Source: Caulobacter endophyticus (GTDB taxonomy: Bacteria; Pseudomonadota; Alphaproteobacteria; Caulobacterales; Caulobacteraceae). From it: a stretch of DNA of 64,000 bases. The notes below the pieces were generated by a model. It was not told the origin of the DNA, searched no databases, and worked only from the letters and a program-made list of their open reading frames with translations. Both the position numbers and the translations under genes were made by a program. Shown here in pieces: positions 34,188 through 41,752 of the stretch (position 1 is its first letter; the number at the start of each line of letters is the position of its first letter). The DNA lies in assembly GCF_029543245.1 (NCBI RefSeq), contig NZ_JARQWV010000007.1, positions 1 to 64,000 on the forward strand. Direction: 5' to 3'.

Positions 34188-35045
34188 ATGCGCGTCGAAC
34201 TGGTCGCCAACGTCGCTTCGGGATCGGTGGGACGAGACGGTCCCGAGCGGGCCGAGGCGATCCTGGCCGAGCACGGCGTCGAGGCGAGCGTCCACGCGCC
34301 GGCCGGCGGCGAGCTCGAACCCTGCCTCAGCGAAGCCCTGGCGCGAAAGCCCGACGTGCTGTTCGTGCTGGCTGGCGACGGGACCGCGCGGGCCGCCGCC
34401 GAACTGGCCGGTCCGGACGGACCGCTGGTCGCGCCTCTGCCCGGCGGCACCATGAACATGTTGCCGCGCGCCCTCTATGGCGAGCGGGCCTGGTCCGAGG
34501 CGTTGAAGGCCTGCCTGACCCATGGCGAGGAGCGGATGATCTCGGGCGGCGAGGTGGCCGGCCGGTTGTTCTTCGTCGCGGCCATACTAGGGAGCCCCGC
34601 CCTGTGGGCCGAGGCGCGCGAGGCCGCCCGCCAGGGCCGCGCGGACCTGGCCGTGATGCGCGCCCAGCGGGCCCTGCGCCGCGCCTTTTCCAGCCGCCTG
34701 CGCTATGTGCTGGATGGCCGGCCCAAGGAGAAGGCCGAGGCCCTGACCCTGATGTGCCCCCTGGTCTCCACGGCGCTGGACGCCGAGGAACGGGCGCTGG
34801 AAGCCGCCGCGCTCGATCCCACCAACGCCATCGACATCTTCCGCCTGGGCGTGAAGACCGTCACCGGCGCCTGGCGCGACGATCCGTCGGTCAGCGTCCA
34901 GCGCTGCCGCGTCGGGCGGGCCTGGGCCGGCGGGCGCATCCCGGCCATCCTCGACGGCGAGCCCGTGCGGCTGGACGATCACGTCACGATCCGCTTTCGC
35001 CCAAAGGCGTTCCGCGCCCTGGCTCTGAAGGACGGCGCCCCGTGA
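34188..35045 (+). CDS. Diacylglycerol kinase family lipid kinase
   Basis: A 285-residue protein with the DAGK catalytic fold: MRVELVANVASGSVGRDGPE, VLFVLAGDGTARAAAELAG (the GGDGT-type nucleotide loop, here AGDGT) and PLVAPLPGGTMNMLPRALYG (the PxGTxN motif). It probably phosphorylates diacylglycerol or a related lipid at the inner membrane. ATG 34188 is used; the frame upstream lies antisense to the lipoprotein promoter. It overlaps the metallophosphoesterase gene by GTGA, indicating an operon. Confidence 0.87.
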   Translation: MRVELVANVASGSVGRDGPERAEAILAEHGVEASVHAPAGGELEPCLSEALARKPDVLFVLAGDGTARAAAELAGPDGPLVAPLPGGTMNMLPRALYGERAWSEALKACLTHGEERMISGGEVAGRLFFVAAILGSPALWAEAREAARQGRADLAVMRAQRALRRAFSSRLRYVLDGRPKEKAEALTLMCPLVSTALDAEERALEAAALDPTNAIDIFRLGVKTVTGAWRDDPSVSVQRCRVGRAWAGGRIPAILDGEPVRLDDHVTIRFRPKAFRALALKDGAP

Positions 35046-35863
35046 CCGGAGCCGTCTTCAAGATGGTGCAGGTCTCCGACATCCACTTCGGCGGCGAGCA
35101 TCCGGAGGCGGTCGAGGCGGCCGTCGAATGCATCCATGCGGCCAGGCCTGACCTGGTGATCGGGGCCGGAGACCTGACCAAGGACGGCGCCCAGGTCGAA
35201 TTCGACGCCGCCCGGGCCTGGTTCGCGCGTCTGCCGACGCCGCAGTTGCTGGCGCCCGGCAACCACGACAGCCCGTTCAAGGGGCCGGTGGAGGTCTTCG
35301 AGCGGCTGTTCATGCCCTGGCGGCGCTATGAGGCGCGGTTCGGCGCGCCGGACGGCCTGGCCTACCGCGACGAGCGCGCGGCGGTATTCACCCTCAATTC
35401 GGCGCGCGGCGCCCAGATCCGCTGGAACTGGTCGAAGGGGGCGGTGTCGCGCTCGCAGACCAAGGCGGTGGCCAAACGGCTGGCCGCCGAGCCGCCCGGG
35501 CGGCTGAAGGTGGTGGTTTGCCATCATCCGCTGATCGAGATGATGGGCGGGCCGATGACCGCAAAGGTCCGGGGCGGGCAGGCCGCCGCACTGGCCTTCG
35601 CCAACGCCGGCGCCGACCTGGTGCTGACCGGCCACATCCATGCGCCGTTCGTGCACGCCTATCCCTATGCCGGCGGCTGCACCCAGGCGGTGGGCTCGGG
35701 CACCCTGTCGGTGCGCGAGCGCGGCGTGCCGCCCAGCTTCAACCTCATCGAGGCCGATGAGGCCGAGATGCGCATCACCGCCATGGCCTTCGAGCGCACC
35801 GGCTTCGTCGTCTGGCGCACCTGGGCGGTGAACCGGCGGCCAAACTGCAAGATCGTCTCCTAG
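35042..35863 (+). CDS. Calcineurin-like metallophosphoesterase
   Basis: A 273-residue metal-dependent phosphoesterase with all five blocks of the fold: QVSDIHFGG, VIGAGDLTKDG, APGNHDSPF, VVVCHHPLIEM and LTGHIHAPFVH. It resembles the CpdA/cyclic-nucleotide or phospholipid phosphodiesterase branch, but the substrate is not defined. The GTG start at 35042 overlaps the lipid-kinase stop by four bases. The pairing with a lipid kinase suggests phospholipid turnover; this is inference. No signal peptide. Confidence 0.9.
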   Translation: MTGAVFKMVQVSDIHFGGEHPEAVEAAVECIHAARPDLVIGAGDLTKDGAQVEFDAARAWFARLPTPQLLAPGNHDSPFKGPVEVFERLFMPWRRYEARFGAPDGLAYRDERAAVFTLNSARGAQIRWNWSKGAVSRSQTKAVAKRLAAEPPGRLKVVVCHHPLIEMMGGPMTAKVRGGQAAALAFANAGADLVLTGHIHAPFVHAYPYAGGCTQAVGSGTLSVRERGVPPSFNLIEADEAEMRITAMAFERTGFVVWRTWAVNRRPNCKIVS

Positions 35864-35906
35864 GAGCGATCTACTCTCGGCATCCACGCCATTTTTCATC
35901 CGAACA

Positions 35907-36000
35907 TCCCCGCGAAGGCGGGGAACCAAGCCGAACCCGAAGAGGATCCACGGCCGCGCCACCTCCTGAAAGCCAGCTTGGATCCCCGCCTTCGCGGGGA
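35907..36000. repeat. Inverted repeat with internal palindromes
   Basis: Left arm 35907-35931 contains CCCCGCGAAGGCGGGG then AACCAAGC. Right arm 35976-36000 contains GCTTGGAT then CCCCGCCTTCGCGGGG. Each arm is itself palindromic and the two pair with each other across about 44 bp. It lies in the gap between convergent genes, and resembles bacterial REP-type elements. Confidence 0.75.
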
Positions 36001-36065
36001 AGACGGTTTCGTGGGGAAGTGCTCGGGTGAGTGTCGATCTGTCCAGGGACAGACCCCTGAACGCA

Positions 36066-36097
36066 AGAAGGGCGGGATCTCGCGATCCCGCCCTTCT
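36066..36097. terminator. Hairpin terminator between convergent genes
   Basis: A perfect 14-bp stem AGAAGGGCGGGATC / GATCCCGCCCTTCT with loop TCGC, 25 bp past the sodB stop. The T tract is short on both strands. Confidence 0.7.
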
Positions 36098-36121
36098 CGA
36101 GGTCGGCCCTCGGTCGGTTGC

Positions 36122-36733
36122 TTAGACCGGGTACTTCCAGGCTTCGCCCTGGCCTTGAGCCGCGGCGTACTGGGCGTCGGCGAAGGCCCAGTTGGGCAGG
36201 GCGTCGAACCAGGCTTCCAGGAAGCCCTTACGGTTGTTCTGGTGGTCGAGGTAGTAGGCGTGCTCCCACACGTCGCAGACCAGCAGCGGGGTCACGCCCG
36301 GCTTGGTCATGGCGCCGTCGGCGTCGTGGGTCGAGATGATCGACAGCTTGTCGCCTTCGGCGACCAGCCAGGCCCAGCCCGAACCGAAGTGGCCGACGCC
36401 CTCGGCGACGAACTTTTCCTTCAGGCCGGCCAGACCGCCGAAGGTCGCGTCGATGGCCTTGGCCAGGGCTTCGCCCGGACCGGCGCTGGCGGGAGCCATG
36501 CATTCCCAGAAGAAGGCGTGGTTCCAGGCCTGGGCGGCGTTGTTGAACACCTTGCCCGGGCCGGCGTCGGCGATGACGGCTTCCAGCGAGCGGCTGTCGT
36601 CTTCCGGCAGCAGGCCGTTCAGCGCGTTGACGTACGCGGCGTGGTGCTTGTCGTGGTGGAAGTGGAGGGTGTTGGCCGAGATGGTCGGCTGAAGCGCCTC
36701 GTAGGCGTAGGGCAGGTCGGGCAGCTTGAACAT
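36122..36733 (-). CDS. sodB: Superoxide dismutase (Fe/Mn family)
   Basis: A 203-residue cytoplasmic dismutase. N-terminal ligand helix: LHFHHDKHHAAYVNALN. Further ligands lie in WNHAFFWECM and in CDVWEHAYYLDHQNNR (the DxWEHAYY signature). GSGWAWLVAE is also typical. The overall pattern and AQAWNHAFFW favour the iron form. GGAG lies before ATG 36733. It adjoins stress-regulated genes but has no SigT-type promoter match upstream. Confidence 0.95.
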   Translation of the reverse strand: MFKLPDLPYAYEALQPTISANTLHFHHDKHHAAYVNALNGLLPEDDSRSLEAVIADAGPGKVFNNAAQAWNHAFFWECMAPASAGPGEALAKAIDATFGGLAGLKEKFVAEGVGHFGSGWAWLVAEGDKLSIISTHDADGAMTKPGVTPLLVCDVWEHAYYLDHQNNRKGFLEAWFDALPNWAFADAQYAAAQGQGEAWKYPV

Positions 36734-36809
36734 GGTCACTCCATGGCGAAACGCCCCCGGAAGATGGGCCGGGGGCGGTTGAAAGCTAGGCGTTGGCGCT
36801 GAAAAAATC

Positions 36810-37208
36810 TCAGCGCTTGGGCGGCGTCCTCGAAGCCATGAAGGCCTGGGCGACGGCCGCCGTGAAGGTCGGGTTCTTGAGCGCGAAGACGCCGGCCGCC
36901 AGGGCCGCGCCGATCGACAGGATCGGACGGTCCTTGACGATGTCGACAATGCGCTCGGCGAAGCCGTTGACCTCGGGCGGCGGCGCATGGCGCACGCGGC
37001 TGGCCTCGGCCCGGTTGGCGGCGATCAGCCCGGCCACCGCCACCACGAAGGCGGCCACGGCGGCGACCACCGCGGCCGCGCCGGCCGAGGTGAGCAGCGG
37101 GGCCAGCACCGCGTACAGCGCGAAGGCGGCGGCGAACACGCTCACGGCAGCGGCCGCGGCGATCGCCGCGGCCGCTGCCAGCGTCATCAGGGTCTTTTCG
37201 AAGATCAC
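36810..37208 (-). CDS. Phage-holin-like (DUF1469-type) membrane protein
   Basis: A 132-residue very Ala-rich membrane protein with two adjacent hydrophobic helices (about 9-38 and 40-60: FAAAFALYAVLAPLLTSAG and VVAAVAAFVVAVAGLIAA). A cytoplasmic segment EVNGFAERIVDIVKDRPILS and a third weaker helix (LAAGVFALKNPTFTAAVAQA) follow. The pattern fits the holin-superfamily/DUF1469 proteins often paired with ElaB/YqjD-type genes. The GTG start at 37208 overlaps the upstream stop by GTGA. Confidence 0.75.
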   Translation of the reverse strand: MIFEKTLMTLAAAAAIAAAAAVSVFAAAFALYAVLAPLLTSAGAAAVVAAVAAFVVAVAGLIAANRAEASRVRHAPPPEVNGFAERIVDIVKDRPILSIGAALAAGVFALKNPTFTAAVAQAFMASRTPPKR

Positions 37209-37555
37209 TTGTTGTGGCTGCGGCTGCCGGCGAGCAGGAGGCCCAGGAGGACGCCGACGCCGAGGCCGGCCAGGGTGGCGGTGATCGGACGTTCGCGGAC
37301 GCGCTCGGAGACGTACTTCTGGGCGTCTTCCAGCTGCTGGCCGGCGGTGTCGGTGTAGGTGCGGCTCTGGGCGCGCAGGGTGTCGAAGCTGTCGACCAGG
37401 TTCTTTTCCAGGCGCTTGGCGGCGTCGGCGAAGCTGGCCTTGGCGGCGCTGGCGGCCTCGGCGAAGGAGCGCTCGGCGTGCTCGGCGGCCGCACCGGCGG
37501 CGGCCGTCGCCTTGTCGGCTTCGTTCTGAGCGGTGTTCAAGGCGTTCGCGGGCAT
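37205..37555 (-). CDS. ElaB/YqjD (DUF883)-like membrane-anchored protein
   Basis: A 116-residue protein. An Ala/Glu/Lys-rich amphipathic helix (1-85; AAAEHAERSFAEAASAAKAS and KRLEKNLVDSFDTLRAQSRT) is followed by a C-terminal transmembrane anchor with a GxGxG pattern (TATLAGLGVGVLLGLLLAGS). E. coli homologues of this layout are stress-induced, inner-membrane-anchored ribosome-binding proteins. Coupled to the holin-like gene. An exact SigT-type promoter lies 60 bp upstream, extending the stress island to 37.6 kb. Confidence 0.8.
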   Translation of the reverse strand: MPANALNTAQNEADKATAAAGAAAEHAERSFAEAASAAKASFADAAKRLEKNLVDSFDTLRAQSRTYTDTAGQQLEDAQKYVSERVRERPITATLAGLGVGVLLGLLLAGSRSHNK

Positions 37556-37614
37556 GTGTCGTCTCCGGTTCGCGGCGGGCTTTACGGGAAGTGCAGCTGA
37601 AGCTGCGCCCCGTC

Positions 37615-37640
37615 AACGCGGAGCCCGCACGGCCAGTTCC
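37615..37640 (-). promoter_or_regulatory. SigT/EcfG promoter of the DUF883-holin operon
   Basis: Minus strand GGAAC (37636-37640), 17 bp, CGTT (37615-37618). The leader of about 53 nt holds a GCAGCTTCAGCTGC hairpin near its 5' end. Confidence 0.82.
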
Positions 37641-37737
37641 CACCTTAGCGCGACCGGAAAAGCTTCACCACAGGAGATCGCGCTGGAGCATCCGATCCCC
37701 GCTCGCGCCACGCGAGAAGCCGGTCTATGTTCGAATC

Positions 37738-39621
37738 ATGGCGGACGCGGATGCAGAACGAGCATCGGACCAGGAGGCCCGCAGGCTGCGGGCGGCGACG
37801 GCTCTGGCCGGAGCGTGGAAGGACGCCGACGATCCGCGCCTTTCGCGCCTGACGCGGCTGGCCGCGCGGCTGTTCGAGGCCCCGCGCGCGGCCCTGATGC
37901 TGATCGAGCCGGAGCGCATTCGGCTGGCCGGCCGCGTCGGTCACGCTGCCGATTCCATTTCCCGCGACACGCCGCTGGCAGAGTTGGTGGTCAAATGCAG
38001 CCGATCGGCCCTGCATGTCGACGTTTCGGGCCGGGCCTTCTTCGCCTGCGCGCCGCTGCGAGATCCGCGCGGCCTGGTGGTCGGCGTGCTGGCGGTCGAG
38101 GACGACCTGCCGCGCGACGCCATTGCGCCTGGACTGCTGGACACGCTGGCCGAGCTGGCCGATCTGGCCGTCGAGGAACTGATCCGCGGGGCCGACCAGG
38201 CGCGGGCCGCCGCCGAGCGCCTTCTGGACGCCGAGCGCCTGGCCCTGGCCTTGAGCGCGGCCCGGCTCGGCGAGTTCGAGTGGAACGTCAAGACCGACCG
38301 CGTGCGCATCAGCGAGCGGATGGCCCGCATCAGCGGCATTCCCGCCGGCGAGATGCCGGGCGAGGAGGGCAAGGCCGTCTGGCCCTATGTCCACCCCGAG
38401 GACCGCGAGATCACCCGCGAGGACCTGCGCGCCCAGTTGCGCGAGACCGGCCGCTACGAGGTCGAGTATCGCCGGGCCCAGGGCGTGGACGGTCACGAGC
38501 AGTGGAGCCGCGGCTGCGGCGTCATGGTGCTGGACGACGAGGGCCAGCCCGACCTGCTGATCGGCGTGGTGCAGGACATCACCGACCAGCGCGAGGCCGA
38601 CGAGCGGCGCGATAACCTGGTCGCCGAGCTCGACCACCGCATCAAGAACATTCTGGCGGTGGTGCAGTCGGTCGCCGCCCAGTCCGCGCGCAAGAGCTCG
38701 TCGCTGGACGCCTTCCTCAAGACCTTCGCCGCGCGGCTGAAGTCGATGAGCTCGGCCCACGACCTGATCAGCGCGGCGCGCTGGCGCGGAGCGACCCTGG
38801 GCCGTATCGCCGCCGCCGAGCTGGGCGGCCTGGCGCCCAACCAGACCCGCTGGGACGGGCCCGAGCTGTTCTTGACTCCGCGTGCGGCCGCAGCCCTGTC
38901 GCTGGCCCTGCACGAACTGGCGGTCAATGCGGTGAAGTACGGCTCGCTGTCGACCGAGGCGGGCCGGGTCGAGATCGTCTGGCGCCGCTCGCCGGATGGC
39001 GGGTTCAGCCTGGAGTGGTTGGAGACCGGCGGTCCGCTGACCAGCGAGCCGACCACGCGCGGCTTCGGCGCCACCCTTGTCGAGGACGTGGTCGGGCGCG
39101 AGCTGGGCGGCGAGGCCAAGATCGACTACCGCCGCAGCGGCGTCACCGCGATGATCCACGCCGCCGCCTCGGCCCTGGCCGATGCGCCCGAGCCCGAGCC
39201 GGCGCCGGCCGAGCCCGAGCGCATCGTCGAGACCATCGGCGGCGGCGACGAGAACTTCCGCGCCGGGGCCATCGCCGGCCTCAAGGTGCTGATCGTCGAG
39301 GACTCGCTGCTGCTGGCCATGGAGCTGGAGGCGGGCCTGGAGGACAGCGGCGTCGAGGTGGTCGGCTGCGCGGCCGAGCTGGGCGAGGCCCTGTCGATGC
39401 TGGAGCAGACCTTCGACGCGGCCGTGCTCGACGCCGACCTCAACGGCCAGTCGGTGGCCCCCGTCGCCGAGGTGCTGCGCAAGGAAGGCCGGCCGTTCGT
39501 CTTCGCCACCGGCTATGCCGACAAGGCCGCGCCCATGGGCTTCGACGCCCCGATCGTGCGCAAGCCCTACAACGTCCACCAGATCGCCCGGGCGCTGGCT
39601 TCGGTGACGGGGCGGGGGTGA
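37738..39621 (+). CDS. GAF-PAS HWE-type hybrid histidine kinase
   Basis: A 627-residue cytoplasmic kinase. The order is a GAF domain (about 35-150), a PAS domain (160-290, FEWNVKTDRVRISERMARIS), HWE-type dimerisation box LVAELDHRIKNILAVVQSVA (His near 304), an ATPase domain with LHELAVNAVKYGSLS and WLETGGP, and a C-terminal receiver (LIVEDSLLLAMELEAG, LDADLNG, IVRKPYN, about 515-625). HWE kinases in Caulobacter often feed PhyR-type or single-domain regulators. Its promoter region overlaps the divergent SigT-type promoter at 37615-37640. The signal is unknown. Confidence 0.92.
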   Translation: MADADAERASDQEARRLRAATALAGAWKDADDPRLSRLTRLAARLFEAPRAALMLIEPERIRLAGRVGHAADSISRDTPLAELVVKCSRSALHVDVSGRAFFACAPLRDPRGLVVGVLAVEDDLPRDAIAPGLLDTLAELADLAVEELIRGADQARAAAERLLDAERLALALSAARLGEFEWNVKTDRVRISERMARISGIPAGEMPGEEGKAVWPYVHPEDREITREDLRAQLRETGRYEVEYRRAQGVDGHEQWSRGCGVMVLDDEGQPDLLIGVVQDITDQREADERRDNLVAELDHRIKNILAVVQSVAAQSARKSSSLDAFLKTFAARLKSMSSAHDLISAARWRGATLGRIAAAELGGLAPNQTRWDGPELFLTPRAAAALSLALHELAVNAVKYGSLSTEAGRVEIVWRRSPDGGFSLEWLETGGPLTSEPTTRGFGATLVEDVVGRELGGEAKIDYRRSGVTAMIHAAASALADAPEPEPAPAEPERIVETIGGGDENFRAGAIAGLKVLIVEDSLLLAMELEAGLEDSGVEVVGCAAELGEALSMLEQTFDAAVLDADLNGQSVAPVAEVLRKEGRPFVFATGYADKAAPMGFDAPIVRKPYNVHQIARALASVTGRG

Positions 39622-39639
39622 AGGGCGAGGGATCTCCTC

Positions 39640-39815
39640 CACCAACCTTGGTCGTCATCCCGGGCGAAGGGCCGCGAAGCGGGCCGTAGACCCGGGACCC
39701 AGGGGACTGGGCGCCGAAGTTGGATCAGCCGTCCCGCGAAGGCCGGGCGCAGGGTGGCGGCCCCTGGGTCCCGGCTCTTCGCTACGCTACGGCCGGGATG
39801 ACGGGCTTTAGTGCG
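39640..39815. repeat. Inverted repeat in intergenic region
   Basis: GTCATCCCGG...CCCGGGACCCAGGGG on the left (39652-39715) is mirrored by CCCCTGGGTCCCGG...GGCCGGGATGAC on the right (39760-39802). This makes a large imperfect stem between the convergent kinase and tesB genes. No gene is seen. Confidence 0.7.
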
Positions 39816-39832
39816 GGAGAGTAGGGGGCGCC

Positions 39833-40687
39833 CTACTTCCGGATCCGCATCAGGCACTCTTGCGCCACCGAGGCCACCAGCTTGCCGTCGCGGCTGAACA
39901 TCTGGCCGCGCACCAGGCCCCGGCCCTGCGAGGCGCTGGGGCTGTCCTGCGAGAACAGGGTCCAGTCGTTGAAGTCGAAGGGGTGGTGGAACCACATGGC
40001 GTGGTCGAGGCTGGCGGCCTGCAGGCCCGGCGTCGTCCAGATCAGGCCGTGCGGGCGCAGGGCGCTTTCCATGAAGGCCATGTCCGACGCATAGGCCAGG
40101 GCGGCCTGCTGCATGCGGATGTCCTCGCCCAGCGGGGCGACGGCGCGCATCCACACCTGCTTGTCGCCCGACTTCTTGACCGGGGCCACGGGGTTCTGCG
40201 GGTCGATCCAGCGCAGGTCGACGGGGCGCGGGCGCTCCATGAAGGCCAGCATCTTGGGATGGATCTGGTCGCCCAGGCTGCGCAGGTATTCGGCCTCGGT
40301 CGGCAGGGTCTCGGGGGCGGGAACGTCGGGCGCCTCGAACTGGTGCTCCAGGCCCACTTCCGGCGTCTGGAACGAAGCCGCCAGGTTGAAGATCTGCTCG
40401 CCGTGCTGGATGGCGGCCACCCGGCGGGTGGTGAAGGTGCCGCCGTCGCGGGCCCGCTCGACCTCGTAGAGCACCGGGGCGTTCACGTCGCCGGGGCGGA
40501 TGAAGTAGGCGTGCAGCGAGTGGCAGACCCGGTCGCCCACGGTCTGGTAGGCCGCCGTCAGGGCCTGGGCGATGACCAGGCCGCCGAAGATGCGCGGAAA
40601 GCCGTCGTTGGGGCTGACGCCCCGGAACAGGTTCACCTCGATCGGTTCGAGGGTCAGGATCTCGGCGAGGTTCTCGGGCGTCTGCAT
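39833..40687 (-). CDS. tesB: Acyl-CoA thioesterase II
   Basis: A 284-residue double-hotdog thioesterase that hydrolyses medium and long acyl-CoAs. N-terminal hotdog: FRGVSPNDGFPRIFGGLVIA and SLHAYFIRPGDVNAPVLYEV. C-terminal hotdog: AASLDHAMWFHHPFDFNDWT with the catalytic Asp in LDHAMWFH, then SQDSPSASQGRGLVRGQMF with the Gln/Thr region typical of TesB. Length matches the E. coli enzyme. It is convergent with the HWE kinase. Confidence 0.95.
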   Translation of the reverse strand: MQTPENLAEILTLEPIEVNLFRGVSPNDGFPRIFGGLVIAQALTAAYQTVGDRVCHSLHAYFIRPGDVNAPVLYEVERARDGGTFTTRRVAAIQHGEQIFNLAASFQTPEVGLEHQFEAPDVPAPETLPTEAEYLRSLGDQIHPKMLAFMERPRPVDLRWIDPQNPVAPVKKSGDKQVWMRAVAPLGEDIRMQQAALAYASDMAFMESALRPHGLIWTTPGLQAASLDHAMWFHHPFDFNDWTLFSQDSPSASQGRGLVRGQMFSRDGKLVASVAQECLMRIRK

Positions 40688-40780
40688 GGTGCGCTGCGAT
40701 AAGCTTCACGGACGGGCAGGGCAAGCCTGCCCATAGCGTCAGCCTTGCGCCGCATGGTCGCGGCGCCCATCCTTCGGGCC

Positions 40781-41743
40781 ATGCCGCCGCCCCCGCCGCC
40801 CATCGTCCATCACCCCGCCTTCCGGGCCGAAATGCCGCCCGGCCACCGCTTCCCGATGGACAAGTTCTCGAAGCTGGCCAGCGTGCTGGAGGCCGAGGGG
40901 CTGCCGGGGCCGGGCGGCTTCCACAAGCCGGAGTTCGCAGCCCTGGAGGTTCTGCGCCTGGCGCATACCGACGACTATGTGCGCGGCGTCGTCGAGCTTT
41001 CCCTGCCGCCCGAGATCGTGCGCCGCATCGGCATGCCCAACAGCGAGAGCGTCGCCATCCGCGCCCGCGCCGCGACCGGCGGCACGATCCTGGCCGCGCG
41101 CCTGGCCCTGGAGCACGGGATCGCCTGCAACACCGCCGGCGGCAGCCATCATGCCGAGGCGGCTTCCGGCGCCGGCTTCTGCGTGTTCAACGACGTGGCC
41201 GTCGCCGCCCGTCTGCTCCAGGCCGAGGGGCGCGTCTCCCAGGTGCTGGTCGTCGACCTCGACGTCCACCAGGGCGACGGCACGGCGCGGATCTTCGAGG
41301 GCGATCCCAGCGTCTTCACCTTCTCGATGCACGCCGAGAAGAACTTTCCGCATCGCAAGGCCGCCAGCGACCTCGACGTGGAGCTGCCGGATGGGACCGA
41401 CGACGCGGCCTATCTGGCCCGCCTCGACGCGATCCTGCCCGAGCTCATCGCGCGGGTGGATCCCGACCTCGTGTTCTTCAACGCCGGCGTCGATCCGCAT
41501 GCGGACGACAAGCTGGGGCGTCTGTCCCTGACCAACGCCGGCATCGCCGCTCGTGAGGCGCGGGTGCTGGGCGCCTGCCTGCAACGGGAGGTGCCGGTCG
41601 TGGGCGTGATCGGCGGCGGCTACGACCCCGACATCGATCGCCTGGCCGACCGCCACGCCATACTGCACCGCACGGCGGCGGCGCTGGCGGCCACGAAAAA
41701 GGGGCGGCCCGTCGCCGAGCCGCCCCTTCCTCACGCGATCTGA
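40781..41743 (+). CDS. Histone deacetylase-like amidohydrolase
   Basis: A 320-residue member of the arginase/deacetylase fold (AcuC/HDAH-like), probably acting on acetylated polyamines, lysines or small amides. Zinc and catalytic motifs: GGSHHAEAASGAGFCVFNDV (tandem His), VVDLDVHQGDGTA (Asp and His ligands), FFNAGVDPHADDKLGRLSLT and GVIGGGYD. The catalytic pocket looks intact. The start is uncertain: ATG 40781 begins MPPPPPPIVHHPAF, where the family homology starts, and ATG 40754 is the alternative. Its last codons overlap a terminator hairpin that serves the convergent receptor gene. Confidence 0.88.
   Translation: MPPPPPPIVHHPAFRAEMPPGHRFPMDKFSKLASVLEAEGLPGPGGFHKPEFAALEVLRLAHTDDYVRGVVELSLPPEIVRRIGMPNSESVAIRARAATGGTILAARLALEHGIACNTAGGSHHAEAASGAGFCVFNDVAVAARLLQAEGRVSQVLVVDLDVHQGDGTARIFEGDPSVFTFSMHAEKNFPHRKAASDLDVELPDGTDDAAYLARLDAILPELIARVDPDLVFFNAGVDPHADDKLGRLSLTNAGIAAREARVLGACLQREVPVVGVIGGGYDPDIDRLADRHAILHRTAAALAATKKGRPVAEPPLPHAI
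41696..41728 (-). terminator. Terminator of TonB receptor, inside the deacetylase coding end
   Basis: Stem AAGGGGCGGC / GCCGCCCCTT (41699-41728) followed by TTTTTC on the minus strand. It lies 25-57 bp after the receptor stop and entirely within the last codons of the convergent deacetylase-like gene. Confidence 0.85.
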
Positions 41744-41752
41744 GATACGGCC

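Noticed and set aside
36810..37208. Prophage remnant, from the holin-like protein
   Set aside because: Holin-superfamily membrane proteins of this size are common chromosomal partners of DUF883 genes. No other phage gene is nearby.
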